From contig SAQE01000027.1 of assembly GCA_004020545.1 (NCBI GenBank), forward strand, positions 1 to 64,000: 64,000 bases of DNA, written 5' to 3'. Origin of the DNA: Mesorhizobium sp. Lineage in GTDB: Bacteria > Pseudomonadota > Alphaproteobacteria > Rhizobiales > Rhizobiaceae. A program made the position numbers and the translations under genes. The first letter of the stretch is position 1. Every line of letters starts with the position of its first letter. The notes below the pieces were generated by a model. That model was not told where the DNA came from. It did not search any database and saw nothing but the letters and a program-made list of their open reading frames with translations. Positions 45,752 through 57,041 of the stretch are shown here, one piece after another.

Positions 45752-46450
45752 ATGTATCGTCGTCACCTGATCAAAGGGTTGGTTGCGCTCGGCGCATGCC
45801 GGATTTGCGTTCAAGCCGCCCAAGCGACCAGTGCCCATTGGGGATACACCGGTCCGGTCGGACCGGAGCACTGGGCTGATCTGGATAAGAAAAATTTCGT
45901 ATGCTCTGCCGGCACGCAGCAATCGCCGATCGATATCAACAGCGCGGTCAAGGCGGATATCCCGCATATCGCCATCGGCTGGCACAAGGGCGGCGGCAAT
46001 ATGGTGAACAACGGCCACACCATTCAAATCAATATGCCACAAGGCAGCACGCTGACCCGCGGCGATCGTGTCTACGAACTGGTACAGTTCCATTTCCATG
46101 CGCCAAGCGAACATCACGTGGCGGGCAAGAGCTTCCCGCTGGAGGTGCATTTCGTTCACAAGGACACGCAAAGTGGTACTCTGGGCGTGCTGGGCGTCTT
46201 TTTAACGCCCGGCGCGACAAATGCCAGCTTTGCTGCCCTTGCTGCGGCCTTTCCCGAACTGCCGAATGGGGAGGTTACGATCGACGAGGTGAATCCCAAC
46301 TGGCTTCTGCCAGCGTCGCTTGGCTATTGGACTTATGAGGGCTCACTGACGACGCCGCCGTGCGCCGAAAACGTCGAGTGGATGGTGGCGATGGAACCGG
46401 TTGACGTTGATCCGGCAGACATCCAGCGATTTACCTCACTTTACCCGTGA
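45752..46450 (+). CDS. Alpha-class carbonic anhydrase, C-terminus frameshifted
   Basis: 232 residues. Signal peptide ends near VQAAQA; zinc histidines in QFHFHAPSEHH and EVHFVH; substrate-pocket TTPPCAENV. Periplasmic CO2/bicarbonate interconversion; an alpha-CA is known from Mesorhizobium loti nodules. The frame ends SLYP, but another frame continues VNARPFHSPNRRFILRQS, the normal alpha-CA ending, so one base is missing near 46445 and the last ~18 residues are lost. Activity is uncertain. Confidence 0.9.
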   Translation: MYRRHLIKGLVALGACRICVQAAQATSAHWGYTGPVGPEHWADLDKKNFVCSAGTQQSPIDINSAVKADIPHIAIGWHKGGGNMVNNGHTIQINMPQGSTLTRGDRVYELVQFHFHAPSEHHVAGKSFPLEVHFVHKDTQSGTLGVLGVFLTPGATNASFAALAAAFPELPNGEVTIDEVNPNWLLPASLGYWTYEGSLTTPPCAENVEWMVAMEPVDVDPADIQRFTSLYP

Positions 46451-46644
46451 ACGCGCGCCCTTTTCATTCACCCAATCGACGCTTCATCCTGCGCCAGAGT
46501 TGAGCGCCGCCCCAGCGGTTCCGCACGGTCCAACATTCTTGGCACAAATTGGCGCGAAGCCTCCTCTTCCGGTCTGGCGGTCTGACGGCGCTCCCCAAGC
46601 TGGCTAGTCTAAAGGATAGGGATTCGGTGCCGGCACCACTCGTC

Positions 46645-46844
46645 CCAAAGACGTCGCGGCGAGGTTTGTCTGCAACCCGGCAATCACACGCCGCCCCGCC
46701 GTGGCAATGAAGACGTCTCTGTCGAGTCCGACGGAATATGATGCGCATGGAATAGCTGGCCGAAAAGGTGACCAGCGACAGGTGGTTCGAAGCCCGCGTC
46801 TTGCCGCAGCTGCACGTTCTACTCTGGGGTAACAAGAGGGCGGT
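46645..46844 (+). pseudogene. queE: queE 3'-end relic, direct repeat copy 2
   Basis: Matches the last ~200 bases of queE at high identity but with a premature TAG (GAATAGCTGG for GAATGGCTTG), a one-base deletion (GGAATATGATG) and a 17-base deletion. It ends at GGGCGGT as in queE, where the stop is replaced (GGGCGGTGTATAC). No other part of queE is nearby. It shows that a second queE copy once existed beyond the carbonic anhydrase. Confidence 0.85.
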
Positions 46845-46967
46845 GTATACCTTCTCTTAGCTTCGCCGCCAACTACTCGGTTTTCCGAATTGCTCTCTAT
46901 ATTCTTGAAGGCGATGCGTTCGTTAAAGACATGTGCTGCGCACCTGGTGTAAAAGCTGCTCTCATCA

Positions 46968-47130
46968 TGCAGAGGTCAAGTTGTAGCTGATGTTGCCCTT
47001 GATGCCGCAGCCTACCGCGGCGGGACCAAACTCAATGGCAAGCAGGCCGGCTAGGATCGTGCAGCCAGTCGCGAGCCTCGCCCACAACGGGGTCTCACGC
47101 GCATGATGGCGCCGGCCATGGGTTCGGCGG
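46968..47130 (-). pseudogene. Possible small membrane/secreted protein fragment
   Basis: A minus-strand frame reads LWARLATGCTILAGLLAIEF then GPAAVGCGIKGNISYNL before a stop. A hydrophobic segment followed by CxIKGNIS resembles the start of small rhizobial proteins with a KGNIS...HxPG motif, but the HxPG part is missing. No start codon is evident. The rest of 46845-47340 shows no recognisable gene. Confidence 0.25.
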
Positions 47131-47340
47131 TTGTACTCATTGTCTACATAGCGCCGTTTGCCCTCGCTCTTTCTCCCCGCGGGGCAGTATGCCCATCTAT
47201 CATGACCAGGTGCATATTAGCCCTATGCAGACAAGCGGGTGGCTACTTACATCGTGAGCGTTCTCGAGAAGCCGTAGTGGCGCACCGTGCTGACCAACAA
47301 CGAAAAGGCGCAACCCTTTGCCCGCGCGTTCGGTTGCCGC

Positions 47341-47768
47341 TCACTCGTCATCTTCTGGCGGTTCTAGTTTGCCAACCGAAACCTCTAGCCTCGTGGTGCA
47401 CTCAATAAGGTTAGCTAGCAATTTGGCATCAATGTCTGTGTGCCCCTCGTACTCGGAGAGGTTTCGCTCGTTGTGCGCTTTAGAAAAATCTGAATGTCAG
47501 CCTTGTCGGTTCCGACGGTATGAACGAGCGCTTGAAACACCGAAGTGCGATTGTCCGAGCGATAGCCTTCGCGGCGTAGGGCTGCCAGGGCAAGCCGATG
47601 CGCAGCTCCATATAAGAGAGTGAATTGGCTGTCGGGGTCGAGACCTTTCTGTGCGTCAGTTAAATTCTTGCGGGCGCCACCCAGCATGCCGTCATATTCG
47701 GACAGCGATGGGGGCTCACTTTTCATCAGCCCAATCTTTACGAGGTTGTCTAGTTCTTGCTTGCCCAC
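47341..47768 (-). pseudogene. HEPN-domain toxin with a frameshift
   Basis: Starts at a GTG (47768) inside the 3' end of the nucleotidyltransferase gene. First frame: KQELDNLVKIGLMKSEPPSL, LLYGAAHRLALAALRREGYR, FQALVHTVGT. The active-site part (KAHNERNLSEYEG, an RNase-like HEPN motif) and the C-terminus (LEVSVGKLEPPEDDE) are one frame over, with the shift near 47490. Restored, ~141 residues. As written the catalytic motif is not translated, so the toxin is probably dead. Confidence 0.7.
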
Positions 47769-48313
47769 GCTTGTAAATCTTTCTCCGAGCCGATGAGGAA
47801 AATCTTTGGAAGGGTACTTACCTTTCGGACAAACGACCCTTTCTGCGACGCCTTTCGTTGCCATTCCTCCGGCGACAGAAATGTCGGACTGACCTTTCGG
47901 CCTAGTCTCAGTTCCGCGTTTTGTGCGGCTGAATAAAGTTCAGAGAGGTTCAGGTTATCGCCGACCACCATCAAATCGATATCGCTGCGTTCTGTGTCCG
48001 TGCCTTTGGCGACTGAACCGTACACGAAGGCAGATTTGATCGAATGAAAGTGCGACAGCAATTCCCTTAGTGGCTCGGTTGGTATTTGGTTCTTAAGTGA
48101 AAAGTGCGCCGTGCTCTGCAAAGCAGGGGGGGCTGCGTTCTCAGGCCCCGCGCTAGTGCCGTCACGATGCGCCTTTAGGCGCTGGTATTCATCGACCGAA
48201 AGCAGCACAAGCCGTTCGCGGCCATTCTTGCTGATGATCACGGGTTCCGCTAGCGCCTTGTCCTGATACACCCCTAAGTTGCGCTGAAATTCAACCGAGC
48301 TAATGACCGACAT
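47750..48313 (-). CDS. Phd-like/nucleotidyltransferase (MNT) fusion antitoxin
   Basis: 187 residues. Residues 1-50 look like a Phd/YefM antitoxin DNA-binding domain (ISSVEFQRNLGVYQDKALAE, VIISKNGRERLVLLSVDEYQ). Residues ~85-180 are a minimal nucleotidyltransferase with GSVAKGTDTERSDIDLMVVG, the GSx10DxD catalytic motif. MNT proteins neutralise HEPN RNases by AMPylating them. The HEPN gene overlaps its 3' end by 19 bases. The Phd domain may add operator binding. Confidence 0.8.
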   Translation of the reverse strand: MSVISSVEFQRNLGVYQDKALAEPVIISKNGRERLVLLSVDEYQRLKAHRDGTSAGPENAAPPALQSTAHFSLKNQIPTEPLRELLSHFHSIKSAFVYGSVAKGTDTERSDIDLMVVGDNLNLSELYSAAQNAELRLGRKVSPTFLSPEEWQRKASQKGSFVRKVSTLPKIFLIGSEKDLQAWASKN

Positions 48314-48684
48314 AGAATTGTCCCGATAATCCGTTATATCCGTATAATACGTATCTTTTTGAAAATATCAATGATCTCGTGCTAAGGTACTGAATTATTT
48401 GCCTTCGATATAGCGCGTCGGCGGAACCAACTCGTAGACGGGCTATGAAAGGTTAAGCGCGGATGTCTATCGGCCGCCGGCGTTCCCGCTCCGCAAGCCT
48501 GCCTGAACTATTCCGCGCGGCGGTCAAGCCCCAGGCTCCTGCTCATCCAGCGACCGCAGGCTGGAAAGACAATAGCCGACGTCTTCCGATGGTCTCGCCA
48601 TCAGCTTTGGGCTAGCTCCCCATTATCCCGCTTCGAGCTCGACACAGGGCGGTTTCGATGGCGCACGACAATCTGTGTCGGCTT

Positions 48685-48806
48685 TGTCGTGTCCGTGACA
48701 GACGCCTGAAAGGCCCGCTCGCGCGTTTTGCCGCCGTCTAAGTGGCTGGAATTTAATAACGAAGTTTCTTCTCGGATCGGCCGATCACGCTGGTACGCTT
48801 TTTGCG
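48685..48806 (+). promoter_or_regulatory. nifH sigma54 promoter and NifA upstream site
   Basis: TGTCGTGTCCGTGACA at 48685-48700 is an exact TGT-N10-ACA NifA site; TGGTACGCTTTTTGCG at 48791-48806 is the -24/-12 element with GG-N10-GC. Ninety bases separate them, with an AT-rich patch (AATTTAATAACGAAG) suited to IHF. The rest of 48314-48893 holds no gene. The leader has AACGAAGGAAGG before the nifH start. Confidence 0.92.
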
Positions 48807-48872
48807 ATGCTTGGTGTGAGGCGGCACGAGCTGCCTATCGGCACTTGTGTCGCGGGCAGTCGCGATGACTAG

Positions 48873-49787
<915 letters not shown>

Positions 49788-49873
49788 TGACATTAGCGCT
49801 GCCATGAATCGGCGCGCCTTGCAGAGAACGGCGCCTATTCGTTGAGGCGTCACCCAACCTTGAAAGGGGACTC

Positions 49874-51376
49874 ATGAGCCGGGAATACGAGAATGACGGT
49901 GCTCTTCATGCGAAGCTTATCGAAGAGGTGTTGTCGCATTATCCCGACAAGGCGGCGAAGCGCCGCAAGAAGCACCTCAACGTCGCAAAGAGCGGCAACG
50001 AGGCTGGCGGGGAAAGCGAGGTCCTTTCCGAATGCGACGTCAAATCGAACATCAAGTCCATTCCCGGGGTGATGACGATTCGCGGCTGTGCATATGCGGG
50101 TTCGAAAGGCGTGGTGTGGGGGCCAGTCAAGGATATGGTCCATATCTCGCACGGCCCGGTCGGCTGCGGCCAATACTCTTGGTCGCAGCGCCGCAACTAC
50201 TACGTCGGTACGACGGGCGTCGACACGTTCGGGACAATGCAGTTCACCTCCGATTTCCAGGAGAAGGACATCGTCTTCGGCGGCGACAAGAAGCTGGAAC
50301 AGATCATTGACGAGATTGAAGTCTTGTTTCCGCTCAACAACGGCATCACCGTGCAATCCGAATGCCCTATCGGCCTGATTGGCGATGACACCGAGGCGGT
50401 TTCTCGCAAAAAGACCAAGGAGTATGACAAGACGATCGTGCCGGTACGCTGCGAGGGTTTCCGCGGCGTCTCGCAGTCGCTTGGCCACCACATCGCCAAT
50501 GATGCGATCCGGGATTGGGTCTTCGACAAAAAGGATGTCAAGTTCGAGGCCGGCCCCTACGACGTCAACGTCATCGGCGACTACAATATCGGCGGCGATG
50601 CCTGGGCCTCGCGCATACTGCTTGAGGAGATAGGGCTGCGCGTGGTCGGCAACTGGTCGGGTGACGCCACACTCGCAGAGATCGAGCGCGCCCCGAAGGC
50701 TAAGCTCAATCTTATCCACTGCTACCGGTCGATGAACTACATCTGTCGGCATATGGAGGAAAAGTATGGCGTCGCTTGGATGGAGTACAATTTCTTCGGT
50801 CCCTCCCAGATCGAAGCCTCTCTGCGCAACATAGCCAAGCATTTTGGGCCGGAAATCGAGGAAAAGACCGAAAAGGTCATTGCCAAGTACAGGCCGCTTG
50901 TTGATGCGGTCATCGCCAAGTACCTGTCGCGCCTGGAAGGAAATACCGTGATGCTCTATGTCGGCGGCCTGCGCCCCCGCCACGTCGTCACGGCCTACGA
51001 GGACCTCGGCATGGTCATCGTGGGCACCGGCTATGAATTCGCCCACAGCGACGACTATCAGCGCACCGGCCACTACGTGAAGAACGGCACGCTGATCTAT
51101 GATGACGTGACCGGCTATGAGTTGGAGAAATTCATCGAAGGGATTCGCCCAAATCTGGTCGGCTCGGGAATCAAAGAAAAATACCCGGTGCAGAAGATGG
51201 GCATACCGTTCCGCCAGATGCATTCCTGGGATTATTCAGGCCCGTATCACGGGTACGATGGCTTTGCCATTTTCGCACGTGATGTGGATCTCGCCATCAA
51301 CAACCCGGTCTGGGACCTATTCCACGCGCCTTGGAAAAGAAGCCGGGGCGATGAGCGGGCGATGGCTGCCGAATAA
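49874..51376 (+). CDS. nifD: NifD, nitrogenase MoFe protein alpha chain
   Basis: 500 residues. P-cluster cysteines in [20 protein letters not shown] and [12 protein letters not shown]; FeMo-co cysteine in [12 protein letters not shown] and histidine in [14 protein letters not shown]. Forms the alpha2beta2 MoFe protein with NifK. AAAGGGG precedes the ATG, 86 bases after nifH. Confidence 0.99.
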   Translation: MSREYENDGALHAKLIEEVLSHYPDKAAKRRKKHLNVAKSGNEAGGESEVLSECDVKSNIKSIPGVMTIRGCAYAGSKGVVWGPVKDMVHISHGPVGCGQYSWSQRRNYYVGTTGVDTFGTMQFTSDFQEKDIVFGGDKKLEQIIDEIEVLFPLNNGITVQSECPIGLIGDDTEAVSRKKTKEYDKTIVPVRCEGFRGVSQSLGHHIANDAIRDWVFDKKDVKFEAGPYDVNVIGDYNIGGDAWASRILLEEIGLRVVGNWSGDATLAEIERAPKAKLNLIHCYRSMNYICRHMEEKYGVAWMEYNFFGPSQIEASLRNIAKHFGPEIEEKTEKVIAKYRPLVDAVIAKYLSRLEGNTVMLYVGGLRPRHVVTAYEDLGMVIVGTGYEFAHSDDYQRTGHYVKNGTLIYDDVTGYELEKFIEGIRPNLVGSGIKEKYPVQKMGIPFRQMHSWDYSGPYHGYDGFAIFARDVDLAINNPVWDLFHAPWKRSRGDERAMAAE

Positions 51377-51505
51377 ACATCTGCTTTAGCCCCAGTCTCC
51401 CACTGAGACGGTGAACTCCCGCGGCCTCTGATCCGCCGGAGCCTGGAACGTCTTGACGTCCTGAGCTGCCGTACCGCGCAGCCAGATGCAAAAGAGGTAA
51501 TCATC

Positions 51506-53047
51506 ATGCCGCAGTCGGCTGAAAAAATTCTCGATCACGCTCCCCTGTTCCGCGAGCCGGAATACAGAAAGATGCTCGCTGAGAAGAAGCTAAACTTCGA
51601 ATGTCCGCACCCCGATGAGATCGTTTCCGATCAGCGCGATTTCACCCAGACGTGGGAATACCGCGAAAAGAACCTCGCCCGCAAAGCGCTTGTCGTGAAC
51701 CCGGCCAAGGCCTGCCAGCCGCTGGGTGCGGTATTCGCTGCCGCCGGCTTCGAACGAACCATGTCCTTCGTCCACGGCAGCCAAGGTTGCGTCGCCTATT
51801 ACCGCTCGCACCTGTCGCGCCATTTCAAGGAGCCTGCCGCGGCGGTCTCCTCCTCAATGACCGAGGATGCGGCGGTGTTTGGCGGCCTGAAGAACATGGT
51901 CGACGGGCTCGCCAACACCTACCAGCTCTACGACCCGAAGATGATTGCCGTGTCGACGACCTGTATGGCAGAGGTCATTGGCGACGACCTGCACAGCTTC
52001 ATCCAGAACGCCAAGGACGAAGATTCAGTCCCGCGCGACTTCGACGTGCCCTTTGCCCACACGCCGGCCTTCGTTGGCAGTCATGTCGACGGCTATGACA
52101 ACATGGTCAAAGGCATTTTGGAGCACTTCTGGAAAGGCCAGGAGCGTACGCAAGTCGAAGGAGCCATCAACATCATTCCGGGCTTCGACGGCTTCTGCGT
52201 CGGCAACAACCGGGAGCTCAAGCGCCTGCTCGATGTAATGGGCGTGTCCTACACATTCATCCAGGATGCCTCTGACCAGTTCGATACGCCTTCGGACGGT
52301 GAATACCGCATGTATGACGGGGGCACGAAGATCAACGAGGTGAAGAAGGCCCTCAACGCCGAGGCAACGCTTTCGCTGCAGCATCACAACACCCGAAAGA
52401 CGCTGGGCTATTGCGAGGAGGTCGGGCAGGCGACGGCCTCGTTCCACTATCCGCTCGGCGTTCAGGCGACCGACGAATTCCTGATGGAGGTCGCGGCGAT
52501 TTCCGGCAAGGAGATCCCCGAGGCAATTCGCCTCGAGCGCGGCCGACTGGTAGACGCCATGGCGGACAGCCAATCCTGGTTGCATGGTAAGAAATACGCC
52601 ATCTACGGCGATCCCGACTTCGTTCACGCGATGGCCCGCTTTGTCATGGAGACCGGCGGCGAGCCAACCCATTGCCTCGCCACCAATGGCACCTCGGCAT
52701 GGGAAGCCGATTTGAAGAAGCTGCTAGCATCCTCGCCTTTCGGCAAGGCTGCCCAGGTTTGGGCGGGCAAGGACCTGTGGGCGCTGCGCTCACTGCTCTT
52801 TACCGAGCCGGTGGACCTTTTGATCGGCAATTCCTACGGCAAGTACCTGGAGCGCGACACCGGAACGCCGCTGATCCGGCTGATGTTTCCGATCTTCGAT
52901 CGGCACCATCATCACCGCTTTGCGCTCTTTGGCTACCAGGGCGCGTTGCGCGTGCTTACGACGATCCTCGACAAGATCTTCGACAAACTCGATCGCGAGA
53001 CGAGCGAGACGGGTGTGACGGATTATTCCTATGACCTCACGCGCTAA
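51506..53047 (+). CDS. nifK: NifK, nitrogenase MoFe protein beta chain
   Basis: 513 residues. P-cluster cysteines in [26 protein letters not shown] and [13 protein letters not shown]-terminal [32 protein letters not shown] precedes the start; 129 bases after nifD. Confidence 0.99.
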   Translation: MPQSAEKILDHAPLFREPEYRKMLAEKKLNFECPHPDEIVSDQRDFTQTWEYREKNLARKALVVNPAKACQPLGAVFAAAGFERTMSFVHGSQGCVAYYRSHLSRHFKEPAAAVSSSMTEDAAVFGGLKNMVDGLANTYQLYDPKMIAVSTTCMAEVIGDDLHSFIQNAKDEDSVPRDFDVPFAHTPAFVGSHVDGYDNMVKGILEHFWKGQERTQVEGAINIIPGFDGFCVGNNRELKRLLDVMGVSYTFIQDASDQFDTPSDGEYRMYDGGTKINEVKKALNAEATLSLQHHNTRKTLGYCEEVGQATASFHYPLGVQATDEFLMEVAAISGKEIPEAIRLERGRLVDAMADSQSWLHGKKYAIYGDPDFVHAMARFVMETGGEPTHCLATNGTSAWEADLKKLLASSPFGKAAQVWAGKDLWALRSLLFTEPVDLLIGNSYGKYLERDTGTPLIRLMFPIFDRHHHHRFALFGYQGALRVLTTILDKIFDKLDRETSETGVTDYSYDLTR

Positions 53048-53108
53048 GAGCCGTGGCCGGCTTTTCGCCGAGGCCATTCCTTGCCCAATGGACTGGGGAG
53101 GCTGAGCA

Positions 53109-54584
53109 ATGTCCTCCCTCAGCGCCAAAATCAAGGACGCCTTCGATGAGCCCGCCTGCGATAAGAACCGTGGCAAAGATGCCAAGGCGCGCAAGGAGGG
53201 CTGCTCGAAGTCGCTGACACCAGGGGCGGCAGCCGGCGGCTGCGCCTTTGACGGAGCCAAGATCGTCCTGCAGCCGATCACCGACGTTGCGCATCTGGTC
53301 CATGCGCCGCTTGCCTGCGAGGGCAATTCTTGGGACAACCGTGGTGCGGTTTCGTCAGGGCCGACCTTGTGGCGGACAAGCTTCACGACCGACCTCACCG
53401 AACTCGACCTGGTGATGGGGCAGGGCGAGCGGAAACTCTTCAAGGCGATCCGCGAGATCAAGCACACATACGCGCCGCCGGCGATCTTCGTCTACTCGAC
53501 TTGCGTAACGGCGCTGATCGGTGACGACATCGAGGCCGTGTGCAAACGCGCCACGGAAAAGTTCGGTTTGGCCGTGGTGCCGATCAATGCGCCTGGCCTG
53601 GCAGGCTCCAAGAACCTCGGCAACAAGCTCGCCGCCGAGGCGTTGCTCGATCATGTCATCGGCACGGTCGAACCCGACGACTCTGGGCCCTACGACATCA
53701 ACATCCTTGGCGAATTCAACCTCTCGGGCGAATTCTGGCTTGTAAAGCCGCTCCTCGATCGGCTCGGGATCCGGGTGCGCGCCTGCATTCCCGGCGATGC
53801 GCGTTACCGCGACATTGCTTCCGCGCACCGCGCCCGGGCGGCAATGATGGTGTGCTCGACCGCGCTGATCAGTCTTGCCCGCAAGATGGAGGAGCGCTGG
53901 GACATCCCGTTCTTCGAGGGCTCCTTCTATGGCATCTCCGACACATCGCAAGCTCTTCGCAACCTTGTCAGGCTGCTGGTGAGGAAGGGCGCCGATCCGG
54001 AGATCCTCGAGCGCACAGAGACGCTAATCGCGCAGCAGGAGGCGATCGCGTGGAAGAAACTCGAATCCTACCGGCAAAGGCTCCAAGGCAAGCGCGTGCT
54101 GCTCAACACAGGCGGTGTGAAGTCCTGGTCGGTTGTCCATGCGCTGATGGAGATCGGAATCGAGATCGTCGGCACCTCGGTCAAGAAATCTACGGTGCAG
54201 GACAAGGAGCGCATCAAACAAGTTCTCAAGCACGACAAGCACATGTTCGAATCCATGGCTGCGCGCGAGCTGTACGCCATGCTCTCTGAACACAGGGCCG
54301 ATATCATGCTGTCGGGCGGTCGCACGCAATTCATTGCGCTCAAGGCCAAGACGCCCTGGCTCGATATCAACCAGGAGCGCCAGCATCCTTATGCCGGCTA
54401 TGACGGCATGGTGGAACTCGTACGCCAGATCGACCTCGCCATTCACAATCCGATCTGGTCTCAGGTGCGCCAGCCGGCCCCGTGGGATTGCCAGCCTGAT
54501 CTGATAGGCGAATTGCCGTGCACGAGGAACGAGACCGCGTACCTGTTTGATGAATTCGCCTGCGCGACGGCACACGAGTGTTGA
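53109..54584 (+). CDS. nifE: NifE, FeMo-cofactor scaffold subunit
   Basis: 491 residues, NifD paralogue. Conserved cysteines in GGCAFDGAKIVLQP, APLACEGNSWDNRG and YSTCVTALIGDD. With NifN it converts NifB-co into a Mo-less FeMo-co precursor. 61 bases after nifK; TGGCCGGCTTTTCGCC at 53054-53069 has GG-N10-GC spacing and could be a weak internal sigma54 promoter. Confidence 0.98.
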   Translation: MSSLSAKIKDAFDEPACDKNRGKDAKARKEGCSKSLTPGAAAGGCAFDGAKIVLQPITDVAHLVHAPLACEGNSWDNRGAVSSGPTLWRTSFTTDLTELDLVMGQGERKLFKAIREIKHTYAPPAIFVYSTCVTALIGDDIEAVCKRATEKFGLAVVPINAPGLAGSKNLGNKLAAEALLDHVIGTVEPDDSGPYDINILGEFNLSGEFWLVKPLLDRLGIRVRACIPGDARYRDIASAHRARAAMMVCSTALISLARKMEERWDIPFFEGSFYGISDTSQALRNLVRLLVRKGADPEILERTETLIAQQEAIAWKKLESYRQRLQGKRVLLNTGGVKSWSVVHALMEIGIEIVGTSVKKSTVQDKERIKQVLKHDKHMFESMAARELYAMLSEHRADIMLSGGRTQFIALKAKTPWLDINQERQHPYAGYDGMVELVRQIDLAIHNPIWSQVRQPAPWDCQPDLIGELPCTRNETAYLFDEFACATAHEC

Positions 54585-54592
54585 GGCGACCG

Positions 54593-55975
54593 ATGGCCCG
54601 CATCCTTCTCCAGAGCAAATCGGCTGCGGTCAACCCGCTGAAGTCGTCGCAGCCGCTGGGTGCCGCCTTTGCCTTTCTTGGCGTCGACGGTGCGATGCCG
54701 CTGTTCCACGGCAGCCAGGGATGCACAAGCTTTGCGCTCGTTCTCTTCGTGCGGCACTTCAAAGAAGCGATTCCCTTGCAGACTACGGCGATGGATGAGG
54801 TGGCGACCATCCTCGGCGCAGCCGACCATCTGGAAGAGGCGATCCTCAACCTCAAGAACCGCACGAAGCCAAAGCTGATCGGGGTGTGCACGACCGCGCT
54901 CGTGGAGACGCGTGGCGAAGATTGCGCGGGTGATATTGCCAACGTCAAGCTGAAGCACACGCAAGAGCTTGCGGGTACGGAGGTCGTGCTGGCCAACACG
55001 CCGGATTTTGACGGCGCGATCGAAGAGGGCTGGGCCAGGGCAGTCACCGCAATGATCGAAGGGATTACACGCTCGGGCGAACGGGCGCGGCACCCGAAGA
55101 AGATCGCAATCCTGCCCGGATGCAACCTCACTGTCGCCGACGTCGAGCATATGCGGGACATGGTTGAAAGCTTTGGGCTCAAGCCGGTTATTCTGCCCGA
55201 CATCTCAGGCTCGCTCGACGGTACGGTTCCTGACCGCTGGGTAGCGACCACATACGGCGGCACCAGCGTCGAGGACATTCGCGAGTTGGGCACGGCCATG
55301 CAATGCATCGCCATCGGTGAGCACATGCGCCGCCCGGCGAAAGCGCTGCTCGGGTTGACCGGCGTGCCTTACGTGTTGTTCCAGTCACTGACTGGGCTGC
55401 AGGACACGGACCGCTTCGTGTCGCTGCTGTCTTCGATTTCGGGCGCGGCGGTACCGGCCCGCGTGCGCCGGCGCCGGGCGCAATTGCAGGACGCGATGCT
55501 CGACGGACATTTCCATTTCGGCGGCAAGAAAATTGCCATCGCTGCCGAACCAGACCAGCTGTTCCAACTTGCAACCTTCTTTGCTGGCCTCGGCTCCGAG
55601 ATAGCCGCGGCCGTCACAACGACCGACAGGTCTAAAATTCTCGAGAAAGTCCCGGCGGTTTCGGTTCAGATCGGCGATCTCGGCGATCTGGAAAGTCTTG
55701 CCGTCGGTGCTGACCTGCTTGTCACGCATTCGCACGGGCGCCAAGCATCGGAGCGGCTCCGAATTCCGCTCATGCGCATCGGGTTCCCGGTCTTCGATCG
55801 ACTAGGCAGCCAGCACAAGCTCGCAATTCTCTATCAGGGCACCCGCGACCTGATCTTCGAGGTCGCCAACATCTTCCAGGCCAACCAACACGCGCCCACT
55901 CCTGAGGCGCTTGATCCACTCCGTAATCGAGAAATATCACATGAACGCTGTTCGCCGCCTCTCGCTGGTCAGTAA
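54593..55975 (+). CDS. nifN: NifN, FeMo-cofactor scaffold subunit
   Basis: 460 residues, NifK paralogue. SAAVNPLKSSQPLGAAFAFL then FHGSQGCTSF and CTTALVETRGEDCAGDI. Starts 8 bases after nifE and overlaps nifX by 35 bases, indicating coupled translation for the NifEN complex. Confidence 0.98.
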   Translation: MARILLQSKSAAVNPLKSSQPLGAAFAFLGVDGAMPLFHGSQGCTSFALVLFVRHFKEAIPLQTTAMDEVATILGAADHLEEAILNLKNRTKPKLIGVCTTALVETRGEDCAGDIANVKLKHTQELAGTEVVLANTPDFDGAIEEGWARAVTAMIEGITRSGERARHPKKIAILPGCNLTVADVEHMRDMVESFGLKPVILPDISGSLDGTVPDRWVATTYGGTSVEDIRELGTAMQCIAIGEHMRRPAKALLGLTGVPYVLFQSLTGLQDTDRFVSLLSSISGAAVPARVRRRRAQLQDAMLDGHFHFGGKKIAIAAEPDQLFQLATFFAGLGSEIAAAVTTTDRSKILEKVPAVSVQIGDLGDLESLAVGADLLVTHSHGRQASERLRIPLMRIGFPVFDRLGSQHKLAILYQGTRDLIFEVANIFQANQHAPTPEALDPLRNREISHERCSPPLAGQ

Positions 55976-56438
55976 TGAGGTTTTCGCCCCGATGCCTGAA
56001 CGACGTGCGGGCGCATTGCGCGTTGCGATCGCCACTCAGGACATGCAGAACCTCAATGCCCATTTCGGGTCGGCCAGGCGCTTTGCTGTCTACGACGTGA
56101 CGCGCGAGGAATGGAATCTCGTCGAAGCCGTGGCCTTCGATGACGTTTCGGATGAAAGCGGGGAGCATCGGGCCGAGGGCGATGACCGCATCACGCCCAA
56201 GGTGGATGCGCTCAAGGGCTGTCAGATCCTGTTTTGTCTGGCAATTGGCGGCCCTTCGGCAGCCAAGCTTGTCGCGGCAAAAATCCACCCGATCAAAGTG
56301 GCGGAGCCCCAATCGATCCCACAGGTGCTCTTGCGCACGCAGATGATGCTCAGGACGTGTCCTCCGCCCTGGCTGCGCAAGGTGCTGGCGCGAGCGGGCA
56401 TTGCCGAAAAGAAACCGTCCTTCGAGGACGAGGACTGA
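55941..56438 (+). CDS. nifX: NifX, FeMo-cofactor precursor carrier
   Basis: 165 residues from the ATG at 55941, inside the nifN 3' end. [20 protein letters not shown] is the family start; [20 protein letters not shown] near 105. NifX shuttles NifB-co and VK-cluster between NifB and NifEN. An upstream ATG at 55911 lacks a binding site. Confidence 0.96.
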   Translation: MNAVRRLSLVSNEVFAPMPERRAGALRVAIATQDMQNLNAHFGSARRFAVYDVTREEWNLVEAVAFDDVSDESGEHRAEGDDRITPKVDALKGCQILFCLAIGGPSAAKLVAAKIHPIKVAEPQSIPQVLLRTQMMLRTCPPPWLRKVLARAGIAEKKPSFEDED

Positions 56439-56454
56439 AAAGAGGAGGACGCCA

Positions 56455-56934
56455 ATGCCTGACCCCGCAATCCCCCCAGCTGTCGCCGAAGACGAGGCGG
56501 CTCTTTGCACCCCGTTCGTCAAATGCCTCGTGCGGCTGATCCGTTCTCAGGATTCCTATGGCTCGTGGGAACGCAAAGCGGACGCTGAGCTGCTGGGCGA
56601 CTTCATCATTACCAAGGAACAGCGCCGAGGGATCCCAATCATCGGAGATCCCGATCCCGACGTGCTGTGGAGGCTCGACAAGTACTACGCCGCCATCGGG
56701 CTTGCGATCGAGGAGCGCTGCGGCCTTATGGCATCGCCGATGATCCAGGTGAGCCATGAGGGTTTTGGTCGGGTGCTTTTCACGACCGGACGGCTGGTCG
56801 TTTTGTCCAAAACGCTGCGCGATGTCCACCGGTTTGGCTTCGAGACGCTCCTGAAGCTCGCCACGGCCGGTACGAAGCTGGTCGACGATGCGATTTCAGT
56901 CATCGAAACCTTTCCCCACGTGGCGCTGGCATGA
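56455..56934 (+). CDS. NifX-associated nitrogen fixation protein (DUF269)
   Basis: 159 residues; AGAGGAGG precedes the ATG, 16 bases after nifX. DUF269 core: [20 protein letters not shown] and [38 protein letters not shown]. Regularly found after nifX in diazotrophs; its role is not defined but is assumed to be in cofactor handling. Its TGA overlaps an ATG (56931) in the next frame. Confidence 0.95.
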   Translation: MPDPAIPPAVAEDEAALCTPFVKCLVRLIRSQDSYGSWERKADAELLGDFIITKEQRRGIPIIGDPDPDVLWRLDKYYAAIGLAIEERCGLMASPMIQVSHEGFGRVLFTTGRLVVLSKTLRDVHRFGFETLLKLATAGTKLVDDAISVIETFPHVALA

Positions 56935-57041
56935 TGGGCGCGATTTTCGAGAAAGGCCATCATGACGGACCCGAGAAACTATGTTGGCCAGTCCCCTCGA
57001 TCCAGGGGCTCGAGGCCGACCAGGTTGTTGGGGTATCGCCG

